64,000 nt of DNA from Mimachlamys varia (Eukaryota; Mollusca; Bivalvia; Pectinida; Pectinidae), in the NCBI GenBank assembly GCA_947623455.1, contig OX392538.1, forward strand, positions 6,324,001-6,388,000, read 5' to 3'. Made by a program: the position numbers and the translations under genes. Below are positions 10,751 to 25,240 of the stretch, piece after piece. The notes under the pieces were generated by a model, which saw only the letters and a program-made list of their open reading frames with translations, made no database searches and was not told the origin of the DNA. Every line of letters starts with the position of its first letter. Position 1 is the stretch's first letter.

Positions 10751-11362
10751 AGCTCACCTGGTCCGAAGGACCGATCTGAGATTATGCCATACCGTGGCGT
10801 CCGTCGTCCGTCAACAATTTTTTAAACGACTGAATGGTGGGACTGACCTCCTAGGGGGCTAAGGGGCGGGGCCAAAAAGGGTTATTTAGCTATATCATGG
10901 TTTAAGCAACTTTTTCTCCATAACCACTGATTGGAAATCAACCGTATTTGGCAGGCAGCATCCCTAGGTGTTCAGGATTCAAAATTGTACTCATGGTGGG
11001 ACTGACCCCCTAGGGGGCTGAGGGGCGGTGCCAAAAATAATTATTAAGCTATATTGATATTAGCGACTTTTTCTCCATAACCACTGATTGGTAATCAACC
11101 TTATTTAGCAGGAAGTATCCTTATTTCCTGGATTCAAAATTGTACTAATGGTGGGACTGACCCCCCTGGGGGTTAGGGGCAGGGCCAAAAAGGGCTATTT
11201 AGCTATATTGGTTTAAGCGACTTCTTCATAACCACTGATTGGAAATCAGCCTTTTTTGGTAGGAAGTATTCCTATGTGCTCAGGATTCAGAAAATATTTT
11301 ACCATCATTACTTATATACCAATGTATCCAGGTGAGCGGTACATGCCCTCTGGGCCCCTTGT
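10751..11362. mobile_element. mollusc-type non-autonomous TIR element with three internal ~157-bp repeats
   Basis: The left end reads 'agctcacctggtccgaagga' and the right end holds 'ccaggtgagcggtac' followed by 'gccctctgggccccttg'; 'ctcacctgg' and 'ccaggtgag' are inverted copies. Both ends have a small hairpin ('ggtccgaaggacc', 'gccctctgggc'). Inside, a unit starting 'ggtgggactgacc' begins at 10836, 10995 and 11150, each with 'tccataaccactgattgg'. Elements with these ends are, from memory, abundant in bivalve genomes, often in 3' UTRs and introns. There is no coding capacity. Confidence 0.7.
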
Positions 11363-12104
11363 TTTTATTATATCTTAAATGACTATTTTTATAAAAATAT
11401 ATGTTGTCTTTTGTATTTTTTTTTACAATAATCGGACATTAGTCCATCCATGTGCAATTTCATTGAGACAAAATAGAAAGCAATATATAGTTTATACATA
11501 CTTGCTCTGATACGTTTCAGTAGGTGTTAGTGTCGCCACATATGGTCAGTAGCACGGCCAACGACTTTGTAAATATGTAGAAGACACTTTACTGTATGTT
11601 ATAATAAATACCAAACGTCTCACATGATCCCAGTGTTGTATTTAATTTGTTAAGTATCTTCTCTGCGTTGGTAATGGTACTAATGTAAAGCAAGATTGGA
11701 ATTTTCAGCATCCGGAGCAGGTACGAAACGAAAACAAATAGAACATTTTATTATTAGTTGGTTGTGAATATATGTATATGTTCGGGTCTAAATAAGAACC
11801 CGAGACAGCACACTGATTTTGTAGTAAGGGGTCTTCTATCCTTAAAAAATAAATTATACCTGTACTTACCCAAAACCGGATTTGAATATTGCTCGTTCAG
11901 CAGTTATTTCAAACGGTTTCTACGAAAGCCAAGTTTTAATAATTTCCTATTTTCAATATATATTAAAAATAGCATTGACAAAGCAAAGAAAATAGACATG
12001 TGATAGAAATATAAAGCAGATCAGCAGGATTAATGATCTTTTCTAAAATCCTAGAAAGGCAATGACATGTATACCAGGAACAACATCTCAATTACTACTC
12101 TCTC
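11363..12104. other. AT-rich flank left of the minisatellite; AATAAA at 11603
   Basis: No gene is recognised. AATAAA at 11603-11608 could be a distal poly(A) signal for the ceramide synthase transcript. An 81-codon frame at 11758-12003 has no family features and is rich in Lys, Phe and Tyr as expected by chance in AT-rich DNA. Confidence 0.5.
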
Positions 12105-13656
12105 ATCCTCAAACAACAAAGACAGTCTCCCAAGTCCTGAACCCTCAGACAACAATGACAGTCTCCCATGTCCTGTATCCTCAGACAACAATGACGGTCT
12201 CCCCAGTCCTGTACCCTCAAACAATGACGGTCTCCCATGTCCTGTATCCTCAGACAACAAAGATAGTCTCCTCAGTCCTGTATCCTCAGACAACAATGAC
12301 AGTCTCCCCAGTCCTGTATCCTCAGACAACAATGACGGTCTCCCCAGTCCTGTACCATCAGACAACAATGACGGTATCCGAAGTCCTGTATCCTCAGACA
12401 ACAAAGAGAGTCTCCCCAGTCCTGTACCCTCAGACAACCATGACGGTCTCCCCAGTCCTGTACCCTCACACAATAATGACCGTCTCCCCAGTCCTGTACC
12501 CTTAGACAACAATGACGGTCTCCTCAGTCCTGTATACTCAGACAACAATGACGGTCTCCCCAGTCCTGTACCCTCAGACAACAATGACAGTCTCCCCAGT
12601 CCTGTGTCCTCAGACAACAATGACGGCCTCTCCAGTCCTGTATCCTCAGACAACAATGACGGTCTCCCAAGTCCTGTACCCTCAGACAACAATGACAGTC
12701 TCCCCAGTCCTGTACCCTCAGACAACAATGACGGTCTCCCCAGTCCTGTACGCCAAGACAACAATGATAGATTCCCCAGTCCTGTACCCTCAGACAACAA
12801 TGACAGTCTCCCCAGTCCTGTATCCTCAGACAACAATGACGGTCTCCCCAGTCCTGTACCCTCAGACAACAATGACAGTCTCCCCAGTCCTGTACCCTCA
12901 GACAACAATGACGGTCTCCCCAGTCCTGTACGCCCTGACAACAATGATAGATTCCCCAGTCCTTTACCCTCAGACAACAATGACGGTCTCCCCAGTCCTG
13001 TACCCTCAGACAACAATGATAGTCTCCCCAGTCATGTATCCTCAAACAACAATGACGGTCTCTCCAGTCCTGTACCCTCAGACAACAATGACAGTCTCCC
13101 CAGTCCTGTACCCTCAGACAAAAATGACGGTCTCTCAAGTCCTGTACCCTCACACAACAATGACCGTCTCCCCAGTCCTGTACCCTTAGACAACAATGAC
13201 GGTCTCCCCAGTCCTGTACCCTTAGACAACAATGACAGTCTCCCCAGTCCTGTACTCTTAGACAACAATGACGGTCTCCCCTGTCCTGTACCCTCACAAA
13301 ACAATGACAGTCTCCCCAGTCCTGTACCCTCAGACAACAATGAAGGTCTCCCCTGTCCTGTACCCTCAGACAACAATGATAGATTCCCCAGTCCTGTACC
13401 CTCAGACAACAATGACGGTCTCCCTAGTCCTGTACCCTTAGACAACAATGACAGTCTCCCCAGTTCTGTACCCTCACACAACAATGACAGTCTCCCCAGT
13501 CCTGTACCCTCAGACAACAATGATAGTCTCCCAGTCATGTATCCTCAGACAACAATGACAGTCTCCCCAGTCCTGTACCCTCAGACAACAATGACAGTCT
13601 CCCCAGTCCTATACCCCCAGACAACAATGACGGTCTCCCTAGTCCTGTACCCTTAG
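12067..13656 (+). other. 529-codon open frame formed by the left edge of the minisatellite
   Basis: From an ATG at 12067 the frame runs into the array and encodes about 40 copies of a 12-residue unit, consensus SDNNDGLPSPVP, until a 35-bp unit near 13515-13550 shifts it into the PQTTMTVSPVLY frame. It is acidic and rich in Asn, Asp, Ser and Pro, vaguely like low-complexity extracellular or shell-matrix proteins. However, the unit length is divisible by three and the consensus has no stop, so a long frame is expected without selection. Variable sites change amino acids freely (S/L/T, D/H, D/E, S/G/R). No signal peptide, promoter or splice support is seen. Confidence 0.25.
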
Positions 13657-14814
13657 ACAACAATGACAGTCTCCCCAGTCCTGTACCCTCACACAATAAT
13701 GACGGTCTCCCCAGTCCTGTACCCTCAGACAACAATGACAGTCTCCCCAGTCCTGTACCCTCAGACAACAATGATAGTCTCCCCAGTTCTGTACGCCCAG
13801 ACAACAATGATAGATTCCCCAGTCCTGTACCCTCAGACAACAATGACGGTCTCCCCAGTCCTGTACCCTCAGACAACAATGACGGTCTCCCCAGTCCTGT
13901 ACCCTCAGACAACAATGATAGTCTCCCCAGTCATGTATCCTCAGACAAAAATGACGGTCTCCCAAGTCCTGTACCCTCAGACAACAATGACAGTCTCCCC
14001 AGTCCTGTACCCTCAGACAACAATGATAGTCTCCCCAGTCATGTATCCTCAGACAAAAATGACGGTCTCTCCAGTCCTGTACCCTCAGACAACAATGACG
14101 GTCTCCCCAGTCCTGTACCCTTAGACAACAATGACAGTCTCCCCAGTCCTGTACTCTTAGACAACAATGACGGTCTCCCCTGTCCTGTACCCTCACAAAA
14201 CAATGACAGTCTCCCCAGTCCTGTACCCTTAGACAACAATGAAGGTCTCCCCTGTCCTGTACCCTCAGACAACAATGATAGATTCCCCAGTCCTGTACCC
14301 TCAGACAACAATGACGGTCTCCCTAGTCCTGTACCCTTAGACAACAATGACAGTCTCCCCAGTTCTGTACCCTCACACAACAATGACAGTCTCCCCAGTC
14401 CTGTACCCTCAGACAACAATGATAGTCTCCCAGTCATGTATCCTCAGACAACAATGACAGTCTCCCCAGTCCTGTACCCTCAGACAACAATGACAGTCTC
14501 CCCAGTCCTATACCCCCAGACAACAATGACGGTCTCCCTAGTCCTGTACCCTTAGACAACAATGACAGTCTCCCCAGTCCTGTACCCTCACACAATAATG
14601 ACGGTCTCCCCAGTCCTGTACCCTCAGACAACAATGACAGTCTCCCCAGTCCTGTACCCTCAGACAACAATGATAGTCTCCCCAGTTCTGTACGCCCAGA
14701 CAACAATGATAGATTCCCCAGTCCTGTACCCTCAGACAACAATGACGGTCTCCCCAGTCCTGTACCCTCAGACAACAATGAGGGTCTCCCCAGTCCTGTA
14801 CCCTCAGACAACAA
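13032..14814. repeat. 899-bp tandem duplication inside the minisatellite
   Basis: The pattern of variant units at about 13160-13915 recurs at about 14059-14814 with a constant offset of 899 bp (25 units, one of them 35 bp), including the frame-shifting 35-bp unit and the 'gtacgcccagac...tagattcccc' unit. Confidence 0.8.
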
Positions 14815-15767
14815 TGATAGTCTCCCCAGTCATGTATCCTCAGACAAAAATGACGGTCTCCCAAGTCATGTACCCTCAGACAACAATGACAGTCTCCCCA
14901 GTCCTGTACCCTCAGACAACAATGATAGTCTCCCCAGTCATGTATCCTCAGACAAAAATGACGGACTCTCCAGTCCTGTACCCTCAGACAACAATGACAG
15001 TCTCCCCAGTCCTGTACCCTCAGACAACAATGAGAGTCTCCCCAGTCCTGTACCCTTAGACAACAATGACGGTCTCCCCAGTCCTGTACCCTTAGACAAC
15101 AATGACGGTCTCCCCAGTCCTGTACCCTCAGACAACAATGAAGGTCTCCCCAGTTCTGTACCCTCACACAACAATGGCAGTCCCCCCAGTCCTGTACCCT
15201 TAGACAACAATGACAGTCTCCCCAGTCCTGTACCCTCACACAACAATGACCGTCTCCCCAGTCCTGTACCCTTAGAAAACAATGACAGTCTCCCCAGTCG
15301 TGTACCCTCACACAACAATGACCGTCTCCCCAGTCCTGTACCCTTAGACAACAATGACCGTCTCCCCAGTCCTGTACCCTTAGACAACAATGACAGTCTC
15401 CCCAGTCCTGTACCCTCACACAACAATGACAGTCTCCCCAGTCCTGTACCCACAGACAACTATGAAGGTCTCCCCAGTCCTGTACCCACATACAACAATG
15501 ATAGTCTCCCCAGTCCTGTACCCTTAGACAACAATGAAGGTCTCTCCAGTCCTGTACCCACAGACAACAATGATAGATTCCCCAGTCCTGTACCCTCAGA
15601 CAACAATGACGGTCTCCCCAGTCCTGTACCCTTAGACAACAATGACAGTCTTCCCAGTCCTGTACCCTCAGACAACAATGACGGTCTCCCCAGTCCTGTA
15701 CCCTTAGACAACAATGAAGGTCTCCCCAGTCCTGTACCCACAGACAACAATGATAGTCTCCCCAGTC

Positions 15768-18700
15768 CTATACCCTAAAACAACAATGACAGTCTCCCCA
15801 GTCCTGTACCCTTTGACAACAATGACGGTCTCCCCATTCTTGTACCCTCACACAACAATGACGGTCTCCCCAGTCCTGTACCCTCAGACAACAATGACGG
15901 TCTCTCCAGTCCTGTACCCTCAGACAACAATGATAGTCTCCCCAGTCCTGTACCCTCAGACAACAATGATAGTCTCCCCAGTCATGTATCCTCAGACAAA
16001 AATGACGGTCTCTCCAGTCCTGTACCCTCAGACAACAATGACAGTCTCCCCAGTCCTGTACCCTCAGACAACAATGACAGTCTCCCCAGTCCTGTACCCT
16101 TAGACAACAATGACCGTCTCCCCAGTCCTGTACCCTTAGACAACAATGAGAGTCTCCCCAGTCCTGTACACTTAGACAACAATGACCGTCTCCCCAGTCC
16201 TGTACCCTCACACAACAATGACCGTCTCCCCAGTCCTGTACCCTTAGACAACAATGAGAGTCTCCCCAGTCCTGTACACTTAGACAACAATGACCGTCTC
16301 CCCAGTCCTGTACCCTCACACAACAATGAACGTCTCCCCAGTCCTGTACCCTTAGACAACAATAACAGTCTCCCCAGTCCTGTACCCTCACACAACAATG
16401 ACAGTCTCCCCAGTCCTGTACCCTTAGACAACAATGACGGTCTCCCCAGTCCTGTACCCACAGACAACAATGACAGTCTCCCAAGTCCTGTACCCTCACA
16501 CAACAATGACCGTCTGCCCAGTCCTGTACCCACAGACAACTATGAAGGTCTCCCCAGTCCTGTACCCACAGACAACAATGATAGTCTCCCCAGTCCTGTA
16601 CCCTTAGACAACAATGACCGTCTCCCCAGTCCTGTACCCTCAGACAACAATGACGGTCTCCCCAGTCCTGTACCCTTAGACAACAATGATAGTCTCCCCA
16701 GTCCTGTACCCTTAGACAACAATGACGGTCTCCCCAGTCCTGTACCCTCACACAACAATGACAGTCTCCCCAGTCCTGTACCCTCAGACAACAATGAAGG
16801 TCTCCCCAGTTCTGTACCCTCACACAACAATGACAGTCTCCCCAGTCCTGTACCCTCAGACAACAATGATAGTCTCCCAGTCATGTATCCTCAGACAACA
16901 ATGACAGTCTCCCCAGTCCTGTACCCTCAGACAACAATGACAGTCTCCCCAGTCCTATACCCCCAGAAAACAATGACGGTCTCCCCAGTCCTGTACCCTC
17001 ACACAACAATGACAGTCTATCCAGTCCTGTACCCTCAGACAACAATGAAGGTCTCCCCAGTTCTGTACCCTCACACAACAATGACAGTCTCCCCAGTCCT
17101 GTACCCTCAGACAACAATGATAGTCTCCCAGTCATGTATCCTCAGACAACAATGACCGTCTCCCCAGTCCTGTACCCTCAGACAACAATGACAGTCTCCC
17201 CAGTCCTGTACCCCAAGACAACAATGACAGTCTCCCCAGTCCTGTACCCTCACACAACAATGAAGGTCTCCCCAGTCCTGTACCCTCAGACAACAATGAC
17301 AGTCTCCCCAGTCCTGTACCCTCAGACAACAATGACGGTCTCCCCAGTTCTGTACGCCCAGACAACAATGATAGATTCCCCAGTCCTGAACCCTCAGACA
17401 ACAATGACAGTCTCCCCAGTCCTGTACCCTCAGACAACAATGACAGTCTCCCCAGTCCTGTACGCCAAGACAACAATGACAGATTCCCGAGTCCTGCACC
17501 CTCAGACAACAATGACGGTCTCCCCAGTCCTGTACCCTCAGACAACAATGATAGTCTCCCCAGTCATGTATCCTCAGACAAAAATGACGGTCTCTCCAGT
17601 CCTGTACCCTCAGACAACAATGATAGTCTCCCCAGTCCTGTACCCTCAGACAACAATGATAGTCTCCCCAGTCATGTATCCTCAGACAAAAATGACGGTC
17701 TCTCCAGTCCTGTACCCTCAGACAACAATGACAGTCTCCCCAGTCCTGTACCCTCAGACAACAATGACAGTCTCCCCAGTCCTGTACCCTTAGACAACAA
17801 TGACCGTCTCCCCAGTCCTGTACCCTTAGACAACAATGACGGTCTCCCCAGTCCTGTACCCTTAGACAACAATGACGGTCTCCCCAGTCCTGTACCCTCA
17901 CACAACAATGAACGTCTCCCCAGTCCTGTACCCTTAGACAACAATGACAGTCTCCCAAGTCCTGTACCCTCACACAACAATGACAGTCTCCCCAGTCCTG
18001 TACCCTTAGACAACAATGACGGTCTCCCCAGTCCTGTACCCACAGACAACAATGACGGTCTCCCAAGTCCTGTACCCTCACACAACAATGACCGTCTCCC
18101 CAGTCCTGTACCCTTAGACAACAATGACGGTCTCCCCAGTCCTGTACCCACAGACAACAATGACAGTCTCCCAAGTCCTGTACCCTCACACAACAATGAC
18201 CGTCTGCCCAGTCCTGTACCCACAGACAACTATGAAGGTTTCCCCAGTCCTGTACCCACAGACAACAATGATAGTCTCCCCAGTCCGGTACCCTTAGACA
18301 ACAATGACCGTCTCCCCAGTCCTGTACCCTCAGACAACAATGACGGTCTCCCCAGTCCTGTACCCTTAGACAACAATGATAGTCTCCCCAGTCCTGTACC
18401 CTTAGACAACAATGACGGTCTCCCCAGTCCTGAACCCTCACACAACAATGACAGTCTCCCCAGTCCTGTACCCTCAGACAACAATGAAGGTCTCCCCAGT
18501 TCTGTACCCTCACACAACAATGACAGTCTCCCCAGTCCTGTACCCTCAGACAACAATGATAGTCTCCCAGTCATGTTTCCTCAGACAACAATGACAGTCT
18601 CCCCAGTCCTGTACCCTCAGACAACAATGACAGTCTCCCCAGTCCTATACCCCCAGACAACAATGACGGTCTCCCTAGTCCTGTACCCTTAGACAACAAT

Positions 18701-21700
18701 GACAGTCTCCCCAGTCCTGTACCCTCACACAATAATGACGGTCTCCCCAGTCCTGTACCCTCACACAACAATGACAGTCTCCCCAGTCCGGTACCCTTAG
18801 ACAACAATGACCGTCTCCCCAGTCCTGTACCCTCAGACAACAATGACGGTCTCCCCAGTCCTGTACCCTTAGACAACAATGATAGTCTCCCCAGTCCTGT
18901 ACCCTTAGACAACAATGACGGTCTCCCCAGTCCTGAACCCTCACACAACAATGACAGTCTCCCCAGTCCTGTACCCACAGACAACAATGAAGGTCTCCCC
19001 AGTTCTGTACCCTCACACAACAATGACAGTCTCCCCAGTCCTGTACCCTCAGACAACAATGATAGTCTCCCAGTCATGTTTCCTCAGACAACAATGACAG
19101 TCTCCCCAGTCCTGTACCCTCAGACAACAATGACAGTCTCCCCAGTCCTATACCCCCAGACAACAATGACGGTCTCCCTAGTCCTGTACCCTTAGACAAC
19201 AATGACAGTCTCCCCAGTCCTGTACCCTCACACAATAATGACGGTCTCCCCAGTCCTGTACCCTCACACAACAATGACAGTCTCCCCAGTCCTGTACCCT
19301 CAGACAACAATGAAGGTCTCCCCAGTTCTGTACCCTCACACAACAATGACAGTCTCCCCAGTCCTGTACCCTCAGACAACAATGATAGTCTCCCAGTCAT
19401 GTATCCTCAGACAACAATGACAGTCTCCCCAGTCCTGTACCCTTAGACAACAATGACGGTCTCCCCAGTCCTGTACCCTCACACAACAATGACCGTCTGC
19501 CCAGTCCTGTACCCTCAGACAACAATGACCGTCTCCCCAGTCCTGTTCCCTTAGACAACAATGACAGTCTCCCCAGTCCTGTACCCTCACACAACAATGA
19601 CAGTCTCCCCAGTCCTGTACCCACAGACAACTATGAAGGTCTCCCCAGTCCTGTACCCACAGACAACAATGATAGTCTCCCCAGTCCTGTACCCTTAGAC
19701 AACAATGAAGGTCTCCCCAGTCCTGTACCCACAGACAACAATGACAGTCTCCCCAGTCCTGTACGCCCAGACAACAACGATAGATTCCCCATCCTGTACC
19801 CTCAGACAACAATGACGGTCTCCCCAGTCCTGTACCCTTAGACAACAATGACAGTCTCCCCAGTCCTGTACCCTCAGACAACAATGACGGTCTCCCCAGT
19901 CCTGTACCCTCACACAACAATGAAGGTCTCCCCAGTCCTGTACCCACAGACAACAATGATAGTCTCCCCATTCCTGTACCCTAAAACAACAATGAAGGTC
20001 TCCCAAGTTCTGTACCCTCACACAACATTGACCGTCTCCCCATTCCTGTACCCTAAAACAACAATGAAGGTCTCCCAAGTTCTGTACCCTCACACAACAA
20101 TGACGGTCTCCCCAGTCCTGAACCCTTAGACAACAATGACGGTCTCCCCAGTCCTGTACCCTCGCACAACAATGACAGTCTCCCCGGTCCTGTACCCTTA
20201 GACAACAATGAAGGTCTCCCCAGTCCTGTACCCTCAGACAACAATGACAGTCTCCCCAGTCCTGTACCCTCAGACAACAATGAAGGTCTCCCCAGTTCTG
20301 TACCCTCACACAACAATGACCGTCTCCCCAGTCCTGTACCCTCAGACAACAATGACCGTCTCCCCAGTCCTGTACCCTCAGACAACAATGACGGTCTCCC
20401 CAGTCCTGTACCCTCAGACAACAATGATAGTCTCCCCAGTCCTGTATCCTCAGACAAAAATGACGGTCTCTCCAGTCCTGTACCCTCAGACAACAATGAC
20501 AGTCTCCCCAGTCCTGTACCCTCAGACAAAAATGACGGTCTCTCAAGTCCTGTACCCTCACACAACAATGACAGTCTCCCCAGTCCTGTACCCTTAGACA
20601 ACAATGACGGTCTCCCCAGTCCTGTACCCTTAGACAACAATGATAGTCTCCCCAGTCCTGTACCCTTAGACAACAATGAAGGTCTCTCCAGTCCTGTACC
20701 CACAGACAACAATGATAGATTCCCCAGTCCTGTACCCTCAGACAACAATGACGGTCTCCCCAGTCCTGTACCCTTAGACAACAATGACAGTCTCCCCAGT
20801 CCTGTACCCTCAGACAACAATGACGGTCTCCCCAGTCCTGTACCCTTAGACAACAATAAAGGTCTCCCCAGTCCTGTACCCACAGACAACAATGATAGTC
20901 TCCCCAGTCCTATACCCTAAAACAACAATGACAGTCTCCCCAGTCCTGTACCCTTTGACAACAATGACGGTCTCCCCATTCCTGTACCCTCACACAACAA
21001 TGACGGTCTCCCCAGTCCTGTACCCTCAGACAACAATGACGGTCTCCCCAGTCCTGTACCCTCACACAACATTGACCGTCTCCCCAGTCCTGTACCCTCA
21101 GACAACAATGATAGTCTCCCCAGTCATGTATCCTCAGACAAAAATGACGGTCTCTCCAGTCCTGTACTCTCAGACAACAATGATAGTCTCCCCAGTCCTG
21201 TACCCTCAGACAACAATGATAGTCTCCCCAGTCATGTATCCTCAGACAAAAATGACGGTCTCTCCAGTCCTGTACCCTCAGACAACAATGACAGTCTCCC
21301 CAGTCCTGTACCCTCAGACAACAATGACAGTCTCCCCAGTCCTGTACCCTTAGACAACAATGACCGTCTCCCCAGTCCTGTACCCTTAGACAACAATGAG
21401 AGTCTCCCCAGTCCTGTACACTTAGACAACAATGACCGTCTCCCCAGTCCTGTACCCTCACACAACAATGACCGTCTCCCCAGTCCTGTACCCTTAGACA
21501 ACAATGAGAGTCTCCCCAGTCCTGTACACTTAGACAACAATGACCGTCTCCCCAGTCCTGTACCCTCACACAACAATGAACGTCTCCCCAGTCCTGTACC
21601 CTTAGACAACAATAACAGTCTCCCAAGTCCTGTACCCTCACACAACAATGACAGTCTCCCCAGTCCTGTACCCTTAGACAACAATGACGGTCTCCCCAGT

Positions 21701-24700
21701 CCTGTACCCACAGACAACAATGACAGTCTCCCAAGTCCTGTACCCTCACACAACAATGACCGTCTGCCCAGTCCTGTACCCACAGACAACTATGAAGGTC
21801 TCCCCAGTCCTGTACCCACAGACAACAATGATAGTCTCCCCAGTCCTGTACCCTTAGACAACAATGACCGTCTCCCCAGTCCTGTACCCTCAGACAACAA
21901 TGACGGTCTCCCCAGTCCTGTACCCTTAGACAACAATGATAGTCTCCCCAGTCCTGTACCCTTAGACAACAATGACGGTCTCCCCAGTCCTGTACCCTCA
22001 CACAACAATGACAGTCTCCCCAGTCCTGTACCCTCAGACAACAATGAAGGTCTCCCCAGTTCTGTACCCTCACACAACAATGACAGTCTCCCCAGTCCTG
22101 TACCCTCAGACAACAATGATAGTCTCCCAGTCATGTATCCTCAGACAACAATGACAGTCTCCCCAGTCCTGTACCCTCAGACAACAATGACAGTCTCCCC
22201 AGTCCTATACCCCCAGAAAACAATGACGGTCTCCCCAGTCCTGTACCCGCACACAACAATGACAGTCTATCCAGTCCTGTACCCTCAGACAACAATGAAG
22301 GTCTCCCCAGTTCTGTACCCTCACACAACAATGACAGTCTCCCCAGTCCTGTACCCTCAGACAACAATGATAGTCTCCCAGTCATGTATCCTCAGACAAC
22401 AATGACCGTCTCCCCAGTCCTGTACCCTCAGACAACAATGACAGTCTCCCCAGTCCTGTACCCCAAGACAACAATGACAGTCTCCCCAGTCCTGTACCCT
22501 CACACAACAATGAAGGTCTCCCCAGTCCTGTACCCTCAGACAACAATGACAGTCTCCCCAGTCCTGTACCCTCAGACAACAATGACGGTCTCCCCAGTCC
22601 TGTACGCCAAGACAACAATGACAGATTCCCGAGTCCTGCACCCTCAGACAACAATGACGGTCTCCCCAGTCCTGTACCCTCAGACAACAATGATAGTCTC
22701 CCCAGTCATGTATCCTCAGACAAAAATGACGGTCTCTCCAGTCCTGTACCCTCAGACAACAATGATAGTCTCCCCAGTCCTGTACCCTCAGACAACAATG
22801 ATAGTCTCCCCAGTCATGTATCCTCAGACAAAAATGACGGTCTCTCCAGTCCTCTACCCTCAGACAACAATGACAGTCTCCCCAGTCCTGTACCCTCAGA
22901 CAACAATGACAGTCTCCCCAGTCCTGTACCCTTATACAACAATGACCGTCTCCCCAGTCCTGTACCCTTAGACAACAATGACCGTCTCCCCAGTCCTGTA
23001 CCCTTAGACAACAATGACCGTCTCCCCAGTCCTGTACCCTCACACAACAATGAACGTCTCCCCAGTCCTGTACCCTTAGACAAAAATGACAGTCTCCCAA
23101 GTCCTGTACTCTCACACAACAATGACAGTCTCCCCAGTCCTGTACCCTTAGACAACAATGACGGTCTCCCCAGTCCTGTACCCACAGACAACAATGACGG
23201 TCTCCCAAGTCCTGTACCCTCACACAACAATGACCGTCTCCCCAGTCCTGTACCCTTAGACAACAATGACGGTCTCCCCAGTCCTGTACCCACAGACAAC
23301 AATGACAGTTTCCCAAGTCCTGTACCCTCACACAACAATGACCGTCTGCCCAGTCCTGTACCCACAGACAACTATGAAGGTTTCCCCAGTCCTGTACCCA
23401 CAGACAACAATGATAGTCTTCCCAGTCCTGTACCCTTAGACAACAATGACCGTCTCCCCAGTCCTGTACCCTCAGACAACAATGACGGTCTCCCTAGTCC
23501 TGTACCCTTAGACAACAATGATAGTCTCCCCAGTCCTGTACCTTTAGACAACAATGACGGTCTCCCCAGTCCTGAACCCTCACACAACAATGACAGTCTC
23601 CCCAGTCCTGTACCCTCATACAACAATGAAGGTCTCCCCAGTTCTGTACCCTCACACAACAATGACAGTCTCCCCAGTCCTGTACCCTCAGACAACAATG
23701 ATAGTCTCCCAGTCATGTTTCCTCAGACAACAATGACAGTCTCCCCAGTCCTGTACCCTCAGACAACAATGACAGTCTCCCCAGTCCTATACCCCCAGAC
23801 AACAATGACGGTCTCCCTAGTCCTGTACCCTTAGACAACAATGACAGTCTCCCCAGTCCTGTACCCTCACACAATAATGACGGTCTCCCCAGTCCTGTAC
23901 CCTCACACAACAATGACAGTCTCCCCAGTCCTGTACCCTCAGACAACAATGAAGGTCTCCCCAGTTCTGTACCCTCACACAACAATGACAGTCTCCCCAG
24001 TCCTGTACCCTCAGACAACAATGATAGTCTCCCAGTCATGTATCCTCAGACAACAATGACAGTCTCCCCAGTCCTGTACCCTTAGACAACAATGACGGTC
24101 TCCCCAGTCCTGTACCCTCACACAACAATGACCGTCTGCCCAGTCCTGTACCCTTAGACAACAATGACCGTCTACCCAATCCTGTTCCCTTAGACAACAA
24201 TGACAGTCTCCCCAGTCCTGTACCCTCACACAACAATGACAGTCTCCCCAGTCCTGTACCCACAGACAACTATGAAGGTCTCCCCAGTCCTGTACCCACA
24301 GACAACAATGATAGTCTCCCCAGTCCTGTACCCTTAGACAACAATGAAGGTCTCCCCAGTCCTGTACCCACAGACAACAATGACAGTCTCCCCAGTCCTG
24401 TACGCCCAGACAACAACGATAGATTCCCCATCCTGTACCCTCAGACAACAATGACGGTCTCCCCAGTCCTGTACCCTTAGACAACAATGACAGTCTCCCC
24501 AGTCCTGTACCCTCAGACAACAATGCCGGTCTCCCCAGTCCTGTACCCTCACACAACAATGAAGGTCTCCCCAGTCCTGTACCCACAGACAACAATGATA
24601 GTCTCCCCATTCCTGTACCCTAAAACAACAATGAAGGTCTCCCAAGTTCTGTACCCTCACGCAACATTGACCGTCTCCCCATTTCTGTACCCTAAAACAA

Positions 24701-25240
24701 CAATGAAGGTCTCCCAAGTTCTGTACCCTCACACAACAATGACGGTCTCCCCAGTCCTGAACCCTTAGACAACAATGACAGTCTCCCCAGTCCTGTACCC
24801 TCGCACAACAATGACAGTCTCCCCGGTCCTGTACCCTTAGACAACAATGAAGGTCTCCCCAGTCCTGTACCCTCAGACAACAATGACAGTCTCCCCAGTC
24901 CTGTACCCTCAGACAACAATGAAGGTCTCCCCAGTTCTGTACCCTCACACAACAATGACCGTCTCCCCAGTCCTGTACCCTCAGACAACAATGACCGTCT
25001 CCCCAGTCCTGTACCCTCAGACAACAATGACGGTCTCCCCAGTCCTGTACCCTCAGACAACAATGATAGTCTCCCCAGTCCTGTATCCTCAGACAAAAAT
25101 GACGGTCTCTCCAGTCCTGTACCCTCAGACAACAATGACAGTCTCCCCAGTCCTGTACCCTCAGACAAAAATGACGGTCTCTCAAGTCCTGTACCCTCAC
25201 ACAACAATGACCGTCTCCCCAGTCCTGTACCCTTAGACAA
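15768..25240. repeat. about 4.6-5.2 kb segmental duplication inside the minisatellite
   Basis: Unit order from about 15768 to 20600 is repeated from about 20910 to 25240. The offset is 5,142 bp at the left, 5,250 bp in the middle, 5,142 bp again near 17700-18570, and 4,639 bp from about 19070 onward. The changes are whole numbers of units (three units; a 503-bp, 14-unit block). This shows copying of a large block followed by small unit gains and losses. Confidence 0.85.

Noticed and set aside
11758..12003. 81-codon plus-strand frame
   Set aside because: AT-rich composition, no recognisable motif, no neighbouring exon signals.
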